Assembly: GCA_028288365.1 (NCBI GenBank)
Contig: JAQBNU010000027.1
Coordinates: 1 to 64,000 of the forward strand
DNA: 64,000 nucleotides
Source: Chitinophagaceae bacterium
Lineage (GTDB): Bacteria; Bacteroidota; Bacteroidia; Cytophagales; Cytophagaceae
Reading direction: 5' to 3'
Below the pieces are notes generated by a model that did no database searches, was not told where the DNA came from, and was given only the letters and a program-made list of their open reading frames with translations. The position numbers and the translations under genes are program-made. Positions 24,485 to 32,864 of this stretch are shown here, piece after piece (the stretch's first letter is position 1; each line of letters starts with the position of its first letter).

Positions 24485-24513
24485 GTGATCAGTGGACAGT
24501 TGTCAGTGATCAG
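24485..24513. repeat. Family B palindromic repeat, single copy
   Basis: GTGATCAGTGGACAGTTG followed by TCAGTGATCAG is the 29-base unit of family B. It recurs as inverted pairs at 26621-26779 and 50557-50669. Here it stands alone immediately after htpX. Confidence 0.8.
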
Positions 24514-24515
24514 AT

Positions 24516-24551
24516 AAAAGGTCTTGCGAATATTTCGTGAGACCTTTTTTT
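24516..24551 (+). terminator. Rho-independent terminator after htpX
   Basis: AAAGGTCT-GCGAA pairs with TTCG-AGACCTTT around a TAT loop, and a T run follows. It lies directly behind the family B repeat. Confidence 0.75.
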
Positions 24552-24562
24552 ATATAAGCCTT

Positions 24563-24595
24563 CGCCCCTAAGTCCCCTTCAGGGGATTTAGGGGC
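24563..24595. repeat. Family A fold-back palindrome, isolated
   Basis: GCCCCTAAGTCCCC, loop TTCA, then GGGGATTTAGGGGC: one family A arm plus its complement fused head to head into one perfect-looking hairpin (one mismatch). It is the minimal form of the element at 18268-18429, without an interior. Confidence 0.75.
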
Positions 24596-24801
24596 CATGA
24601 AAATATCCGTTTATATAACCCTAAAAACTTTCCGTCTGTAAAGCAAACAAATAATCGACGGGTTACTTATAACACATAAAAAACACATCTAGTCGTTGAA
24701 AGTCCTTGTGAATCCAATGATCTCAGGCGGATGACTAAAAATAATCATTTTTTTAAACCATTTTTTTTACTTTCCTTTAGTGCATCACGTAGATAAAAAT
24801 T

Positions 24802-26616
24802 ATGAAGAGGATTAGCATAGTGGTGATGGTCTGTTGGAGTTTGTTGACGAATGTATCGTTGGCGAAAACAGTGGTTAAGAAAGAAAACGGTGGCTGGCAA
24901 TTGTATGTCGACGACAAGCCGTTTGCGATCAAAGGTGTGACGTTCGGTGGAGATGCAGATAAAGCGACCATCGGTAAAAAATTAAAGGACTTGAAATTTT
25001 TGGGTGTGAACACGATCCGGATCTGGGGAACAAATGAGACGACGCCAATTTTGCTCGACAGCGCGAATGCCTACGGCATTAAAGTAATGGTCGGCATCTG
25101 GCTGCGCCACGGTCGCCCGGGCATGGAAGCAGACGATAGTTTCGATTACCTTACCGATACCAAAGGCATGGACGACATGTACCGCGATGCCATGGCGGCA
25201 GTGAACCGTTATAAAAATCATCCGGGTGTTTTATTTTTTGGTGTGGGCAATGAAGTGTTCCTCAACATCGCGACGGATGCAGAGAAAAAAGTGTACGCAC
25301 AATTCCTGGAAAGAATTTGCGGCGACATCAAAAAAACAGACGCCGACCATCCGGTCTGTTCGGTAGAAGCCTGGACCTTTGGGTTGAAGTGGTGGAAAGA
25401 ATATTGTCCTTCCATCGACATCTATGGAATGAATGTATATGGTCCCGGTGTAGATAAAATTCCAGAAGAGATGGTGAAAGAAGGAGTGGACAAACCCTAC
25501 GTCATCACAGAGTATGGAGTGAGCGGAGAATGGGAAGCGAAAGAAGATAAAAACGGATTGAAGGTCGAACCCAACGATCAGCAGAAATACGAGGTCATTG
25601 CAGAAGGGTATAAAAAATGGATCGCAAGTAAACCCAATTGTTTGGGCGTATATGTTTTCCATTACGAGCAAAATAAAAATTTTGGATCGGTGTGGTTGTT
25701 GCTCTATTACGGAGACAGCTACCGTCCGGCCTATTGGGCTACGCGGGAAGCCTTTACCGGAAAGAAACCGGTCAACTATATTCCATCTATCAAAACCTTT
25801 GAGATGCTGGATTCTAACAAAGCATCAGGCACCTGGGTAAAAGTAAAACTGGATGTCAGTGATGTAGAAAAAGATTCACTGCAAATCAGTTTTCATTACA
25901 ACCAACGCAACGGCAGTCGCGCGCGCAGAGACCAGGTCAATGTGCTGGAATCGCGTGGCAATTTAAAAGAGGGTTTTGAAATTTTAATTCCCAAAGAAAA
26001 CGGATTGATCAAAGTGTATGCGTTTGTAAAAGACAGTTATAATAACCTGGGTATTGCGCAAACATCCTTCGTTATAAAAAATGGATTGAGTACAGACAAG
26101 TTTGTACCGGGTGCAAAAACGACCTTGCCTTTTTACATTTACAAAGACGGAAAAGATTTGCCTTATATTCCGAGTGCTTACATGGGCGATTTCCAGTACA
26201 TGCGTGTGGATGCTGAAAATAAAAATTTTGTGAAAGAAGGCACCGCTTCGCTTCGCATCAGTTATGGCAATGGCGGCGGCTGGTTTGGGTTAGGCTTTGT
26301 TGATCCGGTGAATGACTGGGGAGACCGTGCAGGAGGATTTGATTTAACAGGGGCGAAAAAATTTACCTTCTGGGCAAAAGCCAGTTCGGCCGATGCGGAA
26401 GCGACGATTGGTTATGGCATGATCGATAAGAACAAAGAATTTTTTGATACCGATAAACAATCAAAAAAAATATTGCTGACTACGGAGTGGAAAAAATACG
26501 AAATCAACATTCCTAAATCCGCCGGCCTGCGCTGCATCAAAAGCGGACTCGTGATTTATTCTAATGCGGTCGGTTCGCCGTTTTCGATATATATAGATGA
26601 GGTAAGGTTTGAATAA
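24802..26616 (+). CDS. Secreted glycoside hydrolase (GH2/GH72-like TIM barrel) with C-terminal carbohydrate-binding-like domain
   Basis: 604 residues with signal peptide MKRISIVVMVCWSLLTNVSLA. The catalytic barrel has FAIKGVTFGGD, LGVNTIRIWGTNET, YGIKVMVGIWLRHG, and the acid/base pair Asn150-Glu151 in GVGNEV. The nucleophile candidate is Glu237 in VITEYGVSGEW. These are clan GH-A features, near families that act on beta-glucans or beta-mannans; the substrate cannot be set from the sequence. The last 180 residues form a beta-sandwich (GTASLRISYGNGGGWFGLGF, FDLTGAKKFTFWAKASS). No T9SS tail. No operon partner is visible. Confidence 0.83.
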   Translation: MKRISIVVMVCWSLLTNVSLAKTVVKKENGGWQLYVDDKPFAIKGVTFGGDADKATIGKKLKDLKFLGVNTIRIWGTNETTPILLDSANAYGIKVMVGIWLRHGRPGMEADDSFDYLTDTKGMDDMYRDAMAAVNRYKNHPGVLFFGVGNEVFLNIATDAEKKVYAQFLERICGDIKKTDADHPVCSVEAWTFGLKWWKEYCPSIDIYGMNVYGPGVDKIPEEMVKEGVDKPYVITEYGVSGEWEAKEDKNGLKVEPNDQQKYEVIAEGYKKWIASKPNCLGVYVFHYEQNKNFGSVWLLLYYGDSYRPAYWATREAFTGKKPVNYIPSIKTFEMLDSNKASGTWVKVKLDVSDVEKDSLQISFHYNQRNGSRARRDQVNVLESRGNLKEGFEILIPKENGLIKVYAFVKDSYNNLGIAQTSFVIKNGLSTDKFVPGAKTTLPFYIYKDGKDLPYIPSAYMGDFQYMRVDAENKNFVKEGTASLRISYGNGGGWFGLGFVDPVNDWGDRAGGFDLTGAKKFTFWAKASSADAEATIGYGMIDKNKEFFDTDKQSKKILLTTEWKKYEINIPKSAGLRCIKSGLVIYSNAVGSPFSIYIDEVRFE

Positions 26617-26620
26617 AAAA

Positions 26621-26779
26621 GTGATCAGTGGACAGTTGTCCGTGATCAGATCAGCAATGAATGGTAACCGTATTGGGTTAGATGTTTAACGGGACAATTT
26701 TCTCAGATAAGACTTTTTGTAAATGGTTTAAAATAGAAAAAATAGTTTCTCTGATCACTGACAACTGTCCACTGATCAC
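26621..26779. repeat. Family B inverted-repeat element, copy 2
   Basis: The left arm GTGATCAGTGGACAGTTG plus TCCGTGATCAG (26621-26649) and the right arm, its complement with one change (26751-26779), enclose about 100 bases. The arms could form a long hairpin in DNA or RNA. It occupies nearly all of the space between the glycoside hydrolase and the T9SS gene at 26837. The interior differs from the B3 copy. Confidence 0.78.
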
Positions 26780-26836
26780 TATAATTTATTATCTTCAAAA
26801 GATTTTAAAACGAGTATAAATCCTAACCTATAACCT

Positions 26837-27574
26837 ATGAAAAAACTATTACCCTCTTTTATCCTCCTTGCCGCCTGCTCTGCACAAGTCCTGGCGCAGA
26901 CTCCTTATTCTATAAACAACGATCTAAACCGAAGCAGCGGTGGAGACAACAACGGCATGGGTTCATCCTTTCTGACCGTTGGTGCGGGTTACCTTGATTC
27001 TATTGATGTCATCATCCGTTCGGGTACCAATACTTCTGCCACCGTATATGTGTACGAAGGCAATACTAACGATGCCGGTGCTCTATTGCATCAGGAAACA
27101 GTAAGTGGCATTCCTACTGGTACGGAAGCTTACTACCGCATTCATTTTGCTAACAGTGTTGCCGTAGATGCAGCAAGTACATATACTTTTATGGTGTATG
27201 ATGTGCCTTTGCGTTTTGGTTATGGTGATAACTATGCCGATGGTTCGATGTGGACAGGACAAGGTTTCCTAACAGCAGGTGAACATACCAATGCCGATGT
27301 TGATTTTGTGGCGTACATCGGAGCGCAGGTTATTACGGCCAATGCAGATGCGACAGACGGAGAAGCACATTTTCTTTTCGCCGATCACACCATCAGCACG
27401 AAAAATTTTGCAGCAGATGAAATCCTGGTGCACGACTTACAAGGTCAACAGATCGCTGGTGGCAAAGGACAATCGCTGGTATTGAGCGAAGCCACAAAAG
27501 AAGGACTATACATCGTGTCGGTAAGAAAAGATACGCAGATGTACAAGGCGAAGATTTTTGTGAAAGCAAACTAG
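26837..27574 (+). CDS. Small secreted protein with T9SS type-A sorting domain
   Basis: 245 residues with signal peptide MKKLLPSFILLAACSAQVLAQ. The mature part shows YLDSIDVIIRSGTNTSATVYVYEG and TYTFMVYDVPLRFGYGDN, a beta-sandwich with no named family. The tail contains ILVHDLQGQQIAG and GLYIVSVRKDTQMYKAKIFVK, the T9SS type-A pattern, but the usual PNP motif is replaced by FLFADH. It is probably a surface or secreted protein. A family A element and a terminator follow. Confidence 0.78.
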   Translation: MKKLLPSFILLAACSAQVLAQTPYSINNDLNRSSGGDNNGMGSSFLTVGAGYLDSIDVIIRSGTNTSATVYVYEGNTNDAGALLHQETVSGIPTGTEAYYRIHFANSVAVDAASTYTFMVYDVPLRFGYGDNYADGSMWTGQGFLTAGEHTNADVDFVAYIGAQVITANADATDGEAHFLFADHTISTKNFAADEILVHDLQGQQIAGGKGQSLVLSEATKEGLYIVSVRKDTQMYKAKIFVKAN

Positions 27575-27614
27575 TAGAGCGTTTCTCTTTATAATACGTA
27601 ACACGTTATTTCAT

Positions 27615-27753
27615 CTGTCTTGCCCCTAAATCCCCTGAAGGGGACTTAAGAAAAGTGTGAGTGTGGATTGTGAGTAGTGATGTGAATTCTCCATACTCGC
27701 GCTCCATACTCTTTACTGTCAATTCCCCTTCAGGGGATTTAGGGGCGAAACAG
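27615..27753. mobile_element. Family A inverted-repeat element with a different interior, copy 3
   Basis: The left arm CTGTCTTGCCCCTAAATC, CCCTGAAGGGGACTT (27615-27646) matches copy 1. The right arm is similar but begins AATTCCCCTT and ends GGGGCGAAACAG (27721-27753), with CGA for CAA. The 75-base interior has no similarity to copies 1 and 2 and has a GTGAGTGTGG... / CTCCATACTC repeat instead. Either the interior was replaced, or the arms are independently mobile units. Confidence 0.7.
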
Positions 27754-27761
27754 TCAGTCAT

Positions 27762-27796
27762 AAAAAAAGCCGTTGCGATTACGCAACGGCTTTCTT
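27762..27796 (-). terminator. Terminator for the TPR protein gene
   Basis: On the minus strand GCCGTTGCG pairs with CGCAACGGC around ATTA/TAAT and is followed by a T run. The TPR gene ends at 27816, 20 bases away. Confidence 0.85.
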
Positions 27797-27815
27797 ATTT
27801 CAATGATGTATAAAA

Positions 27816-29438
27816 TTACTTACAAAATATCTTCTTCGTATTCGCTGCAGTTGTATTTCCCAACTCGATCGCTTTATCGATGTCCTGGCAACCGCTTTCT
27901 TTCTGACCTATTTTTTGTTTCGCTACACCGCGGTTGTACCAGGCATTGGCGTTGGTTTCATCTAGAGCGATGGCTTTGTCGTAATCTTCTACTGCCCCTT
28001 TGAAATCGTTCAATTTCGTTTTAGCCGCTCCGCGGCTGAAGAAAGCAGCACCGTTGTTGGCGTTGAGTTCAATCGCTTTATTGTAATCGTCGGCTGCACC
28101 TTTGTAGTCTAGCAATGCTTCTTTCACGCTTGCACGGTTCAGGTAAGCAGATTCAGATTTGGTATCAAGTTCTACCGCTTTGTTAAAATCCAATAAAGCG
28201 TTTTTGTAATCTTTGATTCCTTTTCTTGCTGTACCACGGCTGTTGTAGTAAAGAGAAACATTAGGATTCAATGTGATGGCTTTGTTGAAATCTTCCATCG
28301 CCGTTTTGTCTTTGATTTGGTCTTTCACAATACCACGGTTGTTGAAAGCCATGTCATTCTTAGGATTCAGTTCGATGGCTTTCGTGTAGTCGTTGAGTGC
28401 GCCGGTATCATCACCTTTGTTTTTGTAGAGGTTACCGCGATTTACGTAAGCCAATTCACTTTTTGGATTCAACTCAATGGCTTTGTCAAAATCATACATG
28501 GCTTCTGTCTCATCTTTTTCGTTGAGTTTAGCCAGACCTCTATAGATATAACCTTGGTCACTTTGTGGATTCAGTTCAATTATTTTCTCAGCATCGGCTT
28601 TTGCACCGGCAAAGTCTTTCAGCGCTGTTTTAGCAATGGCGCGGTTGATGTATGCTCTTTCGTTTTTAGGATTGTTGGCAATGACTTTGGTATAATCTTC
28701 AATCGCCTTGCTGTAATTTTTCTGCGCGCTGTAAGCGATGGCTCTTGCACCGATGGCTTCATCATTGGCCGCATTCATGTCGATGGCTTTGGTGTAATCT
28801 TCGATCGCACCGGCGAAATCACGGGTTTCGCTTTTCGCATTGCCACGGCTTACATAAGCGCTTTCGTTTTTAGGATCCAGTTCCAGTGCTTTGTTGTAAT
28901 CAACGATAGCCCCTTTATAATCTTTACTGGCTGTTTTTGCGATGCCTCTTTTTACATAGACATCGTTTTCTGTCGTTTTCAATTCTACCGCTTTGTTGTA
29001 ATCCCCCAACGCCCCTTTGAAATCTTTGGTTTCCGCTTTCGCTACACCGCGGAAGAAATAGGTATCACCATCGATGGGATCGAGCGCGATGGATTTGGTA
29101 TAAAAGCCGATAGCAGCTTTGAAGTCTTTCAATTGCGCCTTGGCATAACCGTTGCGGTCCAAAGCCTCTTCATTGGAAGGGTTGAGCGCAATGGCTTTTT
29201 CATAATCGGCGGAAGCCTTGGTATAGTCGTCAAGACCGGCGTTCGCGATGCCGCGTTGAAGGAATGCGTATTCATTTTTGGGATCGAGTTCAATGGCTTT
29301 GGAATAATCTTCGATCGCACCGGCGTAATCTTTGGCTTCGAGTTTAACGTCAGCACTTTTATTGAGTTTTTTGGCGTTTTGGCTAAAGGCCATGGTGCTG
29401 ATGAGCAAACCCGCCACAATGAGATGGACTGTTTTCAT
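27816..29438 (-). CDS. Secreted or periplasmic protein of about fourteen TPR repeats
   Basis: 540 residues, with signal peptide MKTVHLIVAGLLISTMAFSQ. The rest is a chain of about 14 tetratricopeptide repeats of 34 residues, each of the form YNKAIELDPKN-xx-AYxNRGxAKxxLKDFKGAxxDY. They form an extended helical scaffold for protein interactions. The repeats make the antisense strand open too (the 387-residue plus-strand ORF is a shadow). The C-terminus ends in a Cys-containing segment (CQDIDKAIELG...FCK). Such long TPR proteins in Bacteroidota are often linked to T9SS or envelope biogenesis (inference). It stands alone with its own terminator at 27762. Confidence 0.9.
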   Translation of the reverse strand: MKTVHLIVAGLLISTMAFSQNAKKLNKSADVKLEAKDYAGAIEDYSKAIELDPKNEYAFLQRGIANAGLDDYTKASADYEKAIALNPSNEEALDRNGYAKAQLKDFKAAIGFYTKSIALDPIDGDTYFFRGVAKAETKDFKGALGDYNKAVELKTTENDVYVKRGIAKTASKDYKGAIVDYNKALELDPKNESAYVSRGNAKSETRDFAGAIEDYTKAIDMNAANDEAIGARAIAYSAQKNYSKAIEDYTKVIANNPKNERAYINRAIAKTALKDFAGAKADAEKIIELNPQSDQGYIYRGLAKLNEKDETEAMYDFDKAIELNPKSELAYVNRGNLYKNKGDDTGALNDYTKAIELNPKNDMAFNNRGIVKDQIKDKTAMEDFNKAITLNPNVSLYYNSRGTARKGIKDYKNALLDFNKAVELDTKSESAYLNRASVKEALLDYKGAADDYNKAIELNANNGAAFFSRGAAKTKLNDFKGAVEDYDKAIALDETNANAWYNRGVAKQKIGQKESGCQDIDKAIELGNTTAANTKKIFCK

Positions 29439-29496
29439 GCGTGTTGTGTTGTTGTTTTAGTTGAAAAAGAAATCGTTTAAAATATAAAAGGTGTTC

Positions 29497-29514
29497 ATCC
29501 CGAAGCTTCGGGAT
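29497..29514. repeat. Perfect 18-base palindrome
   Basis: ATCCCGAAGCTTCGGGAT is a perfect palindrome, 58 bases upstream of the TPR gene start on the other strand. The same core (CCCGAAGCTTCGGG) is a common intergenic palindrome of Bacteroidota in my experience; no second copy was found in this window. It could be an operator or REP-like unit. Confidence 0.55.
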
Positions 29515-29578
29515 ACTTGTATTTCGATTCAGGCTATCTTTCATCTAGCAGATGAATGCGGTGAGCTCGTATCACCAA

Positions 29579-29676
29579 CTGTCTCGCCCCTAAATTTGTA
29601 AGAGTGAAGAAACAGAGCGGAGAAAGAGTCGCTCTCTGCTCTGTTTCTTCACTCTTCCCTAAAAGGGGACTTGCCT
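29579..29676. repeat. Family A arm interrupted by an inserted hairpin
   Basis: CTGTCTCGCCCCTAAAT (29579-29595) and CCCTAAAAGGGGACTT (29657-29673) are the two halves of one family A arm. Between them lies a 61-base insert with a perfect 19-base-pair stem: AAGAGTGAAGAAACAGAGC (29600-29618) and its complement (29638-29656), loop 19 bases. The 21-base phrase GAAACAGAGCGGAGAAAGAGT of the insert occurs again at 30151-30171. An uninterrupted arm can be rebuilt by deleting the insert, so this looks like insertion of a second palindromic element into the first. Confidence 0.7.
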
Positions 29677-29808
29677 ATACATTGCTTCAAAATAAATATA
29701 AGTTATTTTTTTAAGGAACAAAGGAAAAAGTAGTAAGTTATCCGTGAGAAGCAGCAAGTTGGAAATTCGGAAAGTACTTACTGCGCAGTATTTACAAAGC
29801 TATTTAGT

Positions 29809-30138
29809 ATGGAAAAGCTCACCTTATCGCGTCCGACCCTTCGTTGGAGAGCACAAATGGACGAGGACGATCATTTTTTCTCTCATGAGATCATTCATGA
29901 AAGCGACAAACTGCTGGACAGTTATTTGTTTGCGCTGGAAAAAGCCATCGATGACGAAGCCGTCTGGCAGGCGATAGAAAAGGTAGTGACCGATTTCGAT
30001 GCACTGAATGTAGACTATGAATTCTTCATCAAAGAACAAGAGAGCGAAGAACTCACGACCTACATCAAAAGAGCCGCCGAAGCGGCTGGCCTGATCTACG
30101 AAGGCGATGTGACGGAAGAGTGGCGATTGGAGTGGTAA
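29809..30138 (+). CDS. Small acidic protein, unknown function
   Basis: 109 residues from ATG 29809. No signal or membrane segment. Helical and very acidic, with MDEDDHFFSHEIIHESDKLLDSYLFALEKAIDDEAVW and FIKEQESEELTTYIKRAAEAAG (cited in parts). Trp and aromatic residues in both halves suggest a folded domain of under 12 kDa. The overlapping plus ORF from 29744 is another frame. No family recognised. Upstream lies the interrupted repeat 29579-29676. Confidence 0.6.
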   Translation: MEKLTLSRPTLRWRAQMDEDDHFFSHEIIHESDKLLDSYLFALEKAIDDEAVWQAIEKVVTDFDALNVDYEFFIKEQESEELTTYIKRAAEAAGLIYEGDVTEEWRLEW

Positions 30139-30246
30139 AGCAGAGAAAGAGAAACAGAGCGGAGAAAGAGTAAAATCCCTTTCAAATTCCTGTAACCCGT
30201 GTCATAACTTTTTTCGTACACAGGAGAACCACTTATCCTGAACCGT

Positions 30247-30351
30247 ATGAAAAAGCTCCAGCAAAGTACCCTCGCCATTTTATTCCTTTTGGTCCTGATA
30301 TCTTTTACGGTTCCGGCTGCTGTATACATTTGCCTTTCACCCGGCCGCTAG
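30247..30351 (+). CDS. Small single-helix membrane peptide (34 residues)
   Basis: ATG 30247 reads MKKLQQSTLAILFLLVLISF and continues to PAAVYICLSPGR, stopping at TAG 30351. Residues 8-28 form one clear membrane helix after a Lys-containing head. It is a plausible small membrane protein or a leader, in the open space between 30138 and 30519. Evidence is the composition only. Confidence 0.4.
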   Translation: MKKLQQSTLAILFLLVLISFTVPAAVYICLSPGR

Positions 30352-30518
30352 CCAATATGTTTTTGATTGTTCGTGTCGTAAAGAGCATTAAAGGATAATA
30401 ACTGTGTACGATTTTACCAACCTATAAAAACACCAATCCTCATTTTCCCCATTCAACAAACTATTTCCCACTGGCACACCCTTTGCCTTATCCTTACTTG
30501 TAACAAATACTTACAGTC

Positions 30519-30788
30519 ATGGAAAAGTCAATCAAACGTACGGTGCAAAGCGCCGTTGATTATACTGCCAGCAAAATTTTCTCTAAGTATCCTTCTGTAA
30601 GGAAGGCGGTAGAGAGAGCGACAAACCGTTACCATGCAAGACATTCACATGCGATGCTATACTCCGGTCTAGCCTTGGTCGCCGCTAGCGCGGCTTACCT
30701 CATGGTGAAAAACCGCGGTGCCTTAACAGCGAGCGTCGTAGATTTCATTGCAGAAAGAACGGGTCTGATGACTTCGCCTAAAGCGTAG
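30519..30788 (+). CDS. Small one-helix membrane protein, paralogue of 31022
   Basis: 89 residues. The charged N-terminal half (MEKSIKRTVQSAVDYTASKIFS) is followed by one membrane helix (residues 45-63, LYSGLALVAASAAYLMVKN) and a short tail. The pattern LLYSGLA-(AAA)-AAYLx(V/I)KNRxA is shared with the gene at 31022, so the two are tandem paralogues. They recall YtxH/DUF883-type stress-induced membrane proteins, but the match is only partial. It has its own terminator at 30847, so the two are separately transcribed. Confidence 0.75.
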   Translation: MEKSIKRTVQSAVDYTASKIFSKYPSVRKAVERATNRYHARHSHAMLYSGLALVAASAAYLMVKNRGALTASVVDFIAERTGLMTSPKA

Positions 30789-30846
30789 TTGCAGAGTATG
30801 CGTTTCACATTGTGCCCGCAAATCCCATTGCTTCATCCGGCACAAG

Positions 30847-30883
30847 AAAAATAGTCCCGCCCAAAGCGAGACTATTTTTTTTT
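30847..30883 (+). terminator. Rho-independent terminator
   Basis: AAAATAGTC-CGC pairs with GCG-GACTATTTT (one bulge on each side) with loop CCAAA and a T run. It lies 58 bases after the gene ending at 30788. Confidence 0.75.
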
Positions 30884-31021
30884 GCATGATGGGTAATGGA
30901 CTGAGGATAATTTTTCCGAAATAAAAATAACAGGTTTCATTTTTTAGCAGTTATATGCATTTATTCTTCTGGCATAGGCTTTGTAAAATCTTATTCGGTA
31001 TAACAAAAACATTTTACGATC

Positions 31022-31321
31022 ATGGAAAACACCGTCAACGCTACCCTTCATAACCTTGTGGACATTGCCACAGAAAAATTATTCTCCAATCCCAGAGTGG
31101 AAGAGGCGAAAGAAAAATTCAACAAATACGTTCATCCTAAAAAATCTTCTAACAACACCTTATTGTACTCAGGTCTGGCCATTGCGGCGGCAGCTGGTGC
31201 AGCTTACCTGATCTACAAAAACCGCGAAGCAATCAGAGAATATGCTTCGGGCTTGTTGGATCAGATCAATGAGTTGAAAGCAAATTTAGAAAACGAACAA
31301 GGAGCAAGCAGAGATGTATAA
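31022..31321 (+). CDS. Small one-helix membrane protein, paralogue of 30519
   Basis: 99 residues. A charged N-terminal half (MENTVNATLHNLVDIATEKLF) is followed by helix LLYSGLAIAAAAGAAYLIYKN (47-67) and an acidic C-terminal tail (REAIREYASGLLDQINELKA). The layout is the same as 30519, with the tail of this copy longer. The topology suggests a single-pass membrane protein with one soluble face. It lacks the operon link of the first copy and ends in its own terminator at 31363. Confidence 0.78.
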   Translation: MENTVNATLHNLVDIATEKLFSNPRVEEAKEKFNKYVHPKKSSNNTLLYSGLAIAAAAGAAYLIYKNREAIREYASGLLDQINELKANLENEQGASRDV

Positions 31322-31362
31322 GTTGCATGCCTTCTAGCGAAAGCATCAATTAAACAAACAAT

Positions 31363-31394
31363 AAAATCCAGCTTCTTTGAGGCTGGATTTTTTT
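31363..31394 (+). terminator. Rho-independent terminator
   Basis: AAATCCAGC pairs with GCTGGATTT around TTCTTTGAG, with a T run after. It lies 42 bases after the paralogue ending at 31321. Confidence 0.85.
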
Positions 31395-31484
31395 ATGCGG
31401 TTCATTCGAATTATTGTTGAACAGAATCATCTGACGTTTCATTCGTATGATTAACTTTAAGCTGTTCAACACGTATAATTTTTC

Positions 31485-32591
31485 ATGCCCTACATTTCAC
31501 AAATCGAAATCTACGCTTCCCCGATTCCACTCAAAGAACCTTTTGTGATTTCTTTGGGACCACTCACACACGCAGAAAATGTAGTGATCATGCTGCGCAC
31601 GAAAGAAGGATTGACGGGCTTCGGTGAGTGCAGTCCCTTTCTGACAATCAATGGAGAAAGCATGGGTACGGCAGTAGTGGTGGCGCAACTGCTCGCTAAG
31701 GCATTGAAAGGAAAAGAGGCGCTGGACATAGAAGGCTGCTCGGCCTTGATGGATAAAATCATTTACGCCAACTCCAGCATCAAGAGTGCCTTTGACATGG
31801 CCTTGTACGACATCGCCGCGCAGCATGCAGGGTTGCCTTTGTATGCATTTCTTGGTGGAAAGAAAAATAAAATGGTGCAGACCGATTATACGGTCAGCCT
31901 TGGTCCTATCGATAAGATGGTGAGCGATGCACAACGCATCAAAGACAGAGGGTTTGAAATCATCAAAGTCAAACTGGGCGGTAAAAAAGAAGAAGACATT
32001 TTGCGCATGCAAGGCATCCGCGCGCAGGTTGGAAACCATATCAAATTGCGCATAGATGCCAACCAGGGATGGACAAGAACAGATGCGATAGACATTTTAA
32101 AAACGATAGCACCTCTTGACATTCAACATTGCGAAGAACCTATACCACGATGGGAGTTCATGCAATTGCCTTTCTTAAGAAGAGAAAGTCCCATTCCCAT
32201 CATGTCAGATGAATCCTGTTGTGATCACCACGATGCCAAACAGTTGATAGACCTGCATGCATGTGATGCACTCAATGTAAAACTGGGAAAGTCGGGTGGA
32301 ATTTTCAAGGCCTTGAAAATTATTCGACTGGCAGAACAAGCCAAACTCAACCTTCAGATCGGCGGATTTTTAGAATCACGTCTGGCTTTCACGGCTTCGG
32401 CGCACCTGGCCTTGTGTAGCGATCGCATCCTGCATTATGATTTTGATACACCGATGATGTTCATGGAAGATCCTGTGCTGGGTGGTATTCAATACGGAGA
32501 TAAAGGCATTGTTCATATACCAGATATACCTGGCATCGGTGCGAGTATAGACGAAGCCTATTTGAAGCGGTTGGAAAAAATTGTGGTGTGA
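31485..32591 (+). CDS. Dipeptide epimerase (enolase superfamily, MLE subgroup)
   Basis: 368 residues. The catalytic Lys pair is Lys161/Lys163 in IKVKLGG, metal ligands are Asp191 (RIDANQGW), Glu217 (CEEPI) and Asp242 (SDES), and the other catalytic Lys is Lys266 in NVKLGKSGG. These are features of L-Ala-D/L-Glu epimerases and related dipeptide epimerases, which recycle murein peptides (known family role). The substrate is not certain from the sequence. It is cytoplasmic and appears monocistronic. Confidence 0.88.
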   Translation: MPYISQIEIYASPIPLKEPFVISLGPLTHAENVVIMLRTKEGLTGFGECSPFLTINGESMGTAVVVAQLLAKALKGKEALDIEGCSALMDKIIYANSSIKSAFDMALYDIAAQHAGLPLYAFLGGKKNKMVQTDYTVSLGPIDKMVSDAQRIKDRGFEIIKVKLGGKKEEDILRMQGIRAQVGNHIKLRIDANQGWTRTDAIDILKTIAPLDIQHCEEPIPRWEFMQLPFLRRESPIPIMSDESCCDHHDAKQLIDLHACDALNVKLGKSGGIFKALKIIRLAEQAKLNLQIGGFLESRLAFTASAHLALCSDRILHYDFDTPMMFMEDPVLGGIQYGDKGIVHIPDIPGIGASIDEAYLKRLEKIVV

Positions 32592-32864
32592 TTTTTTTGA
32601 CAGCAGATTTTATGGCGAATAAATTTTTTATAAGAGAAGCATTTATACTTGCATAAGCCACCTGCATTTGGGCACTAATATCTACAACTGGTTTGTTTCC
32701 GCAGTTGATCATAAACAACTTCTACTTGTTGAACGATGCTCTGTATCCATTGATAACAGGACTGTACAGCGTATGTATAAGAACATAAAAGGATAAAATT
32801 CCGAGCGGCATGCTCTTTGAATGTCTTGATTCTAAATCAATCGGCTCAAATAAAATCTAATTGT

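Noticed and set aside
28317-29480. 387-residue plus-strand ORF opposite the TPR gene
   Set aside because: The repeat structure of the TPR gene keeps the other strand open. The protein is aromatic-rich nonsense without recognisable motifs.
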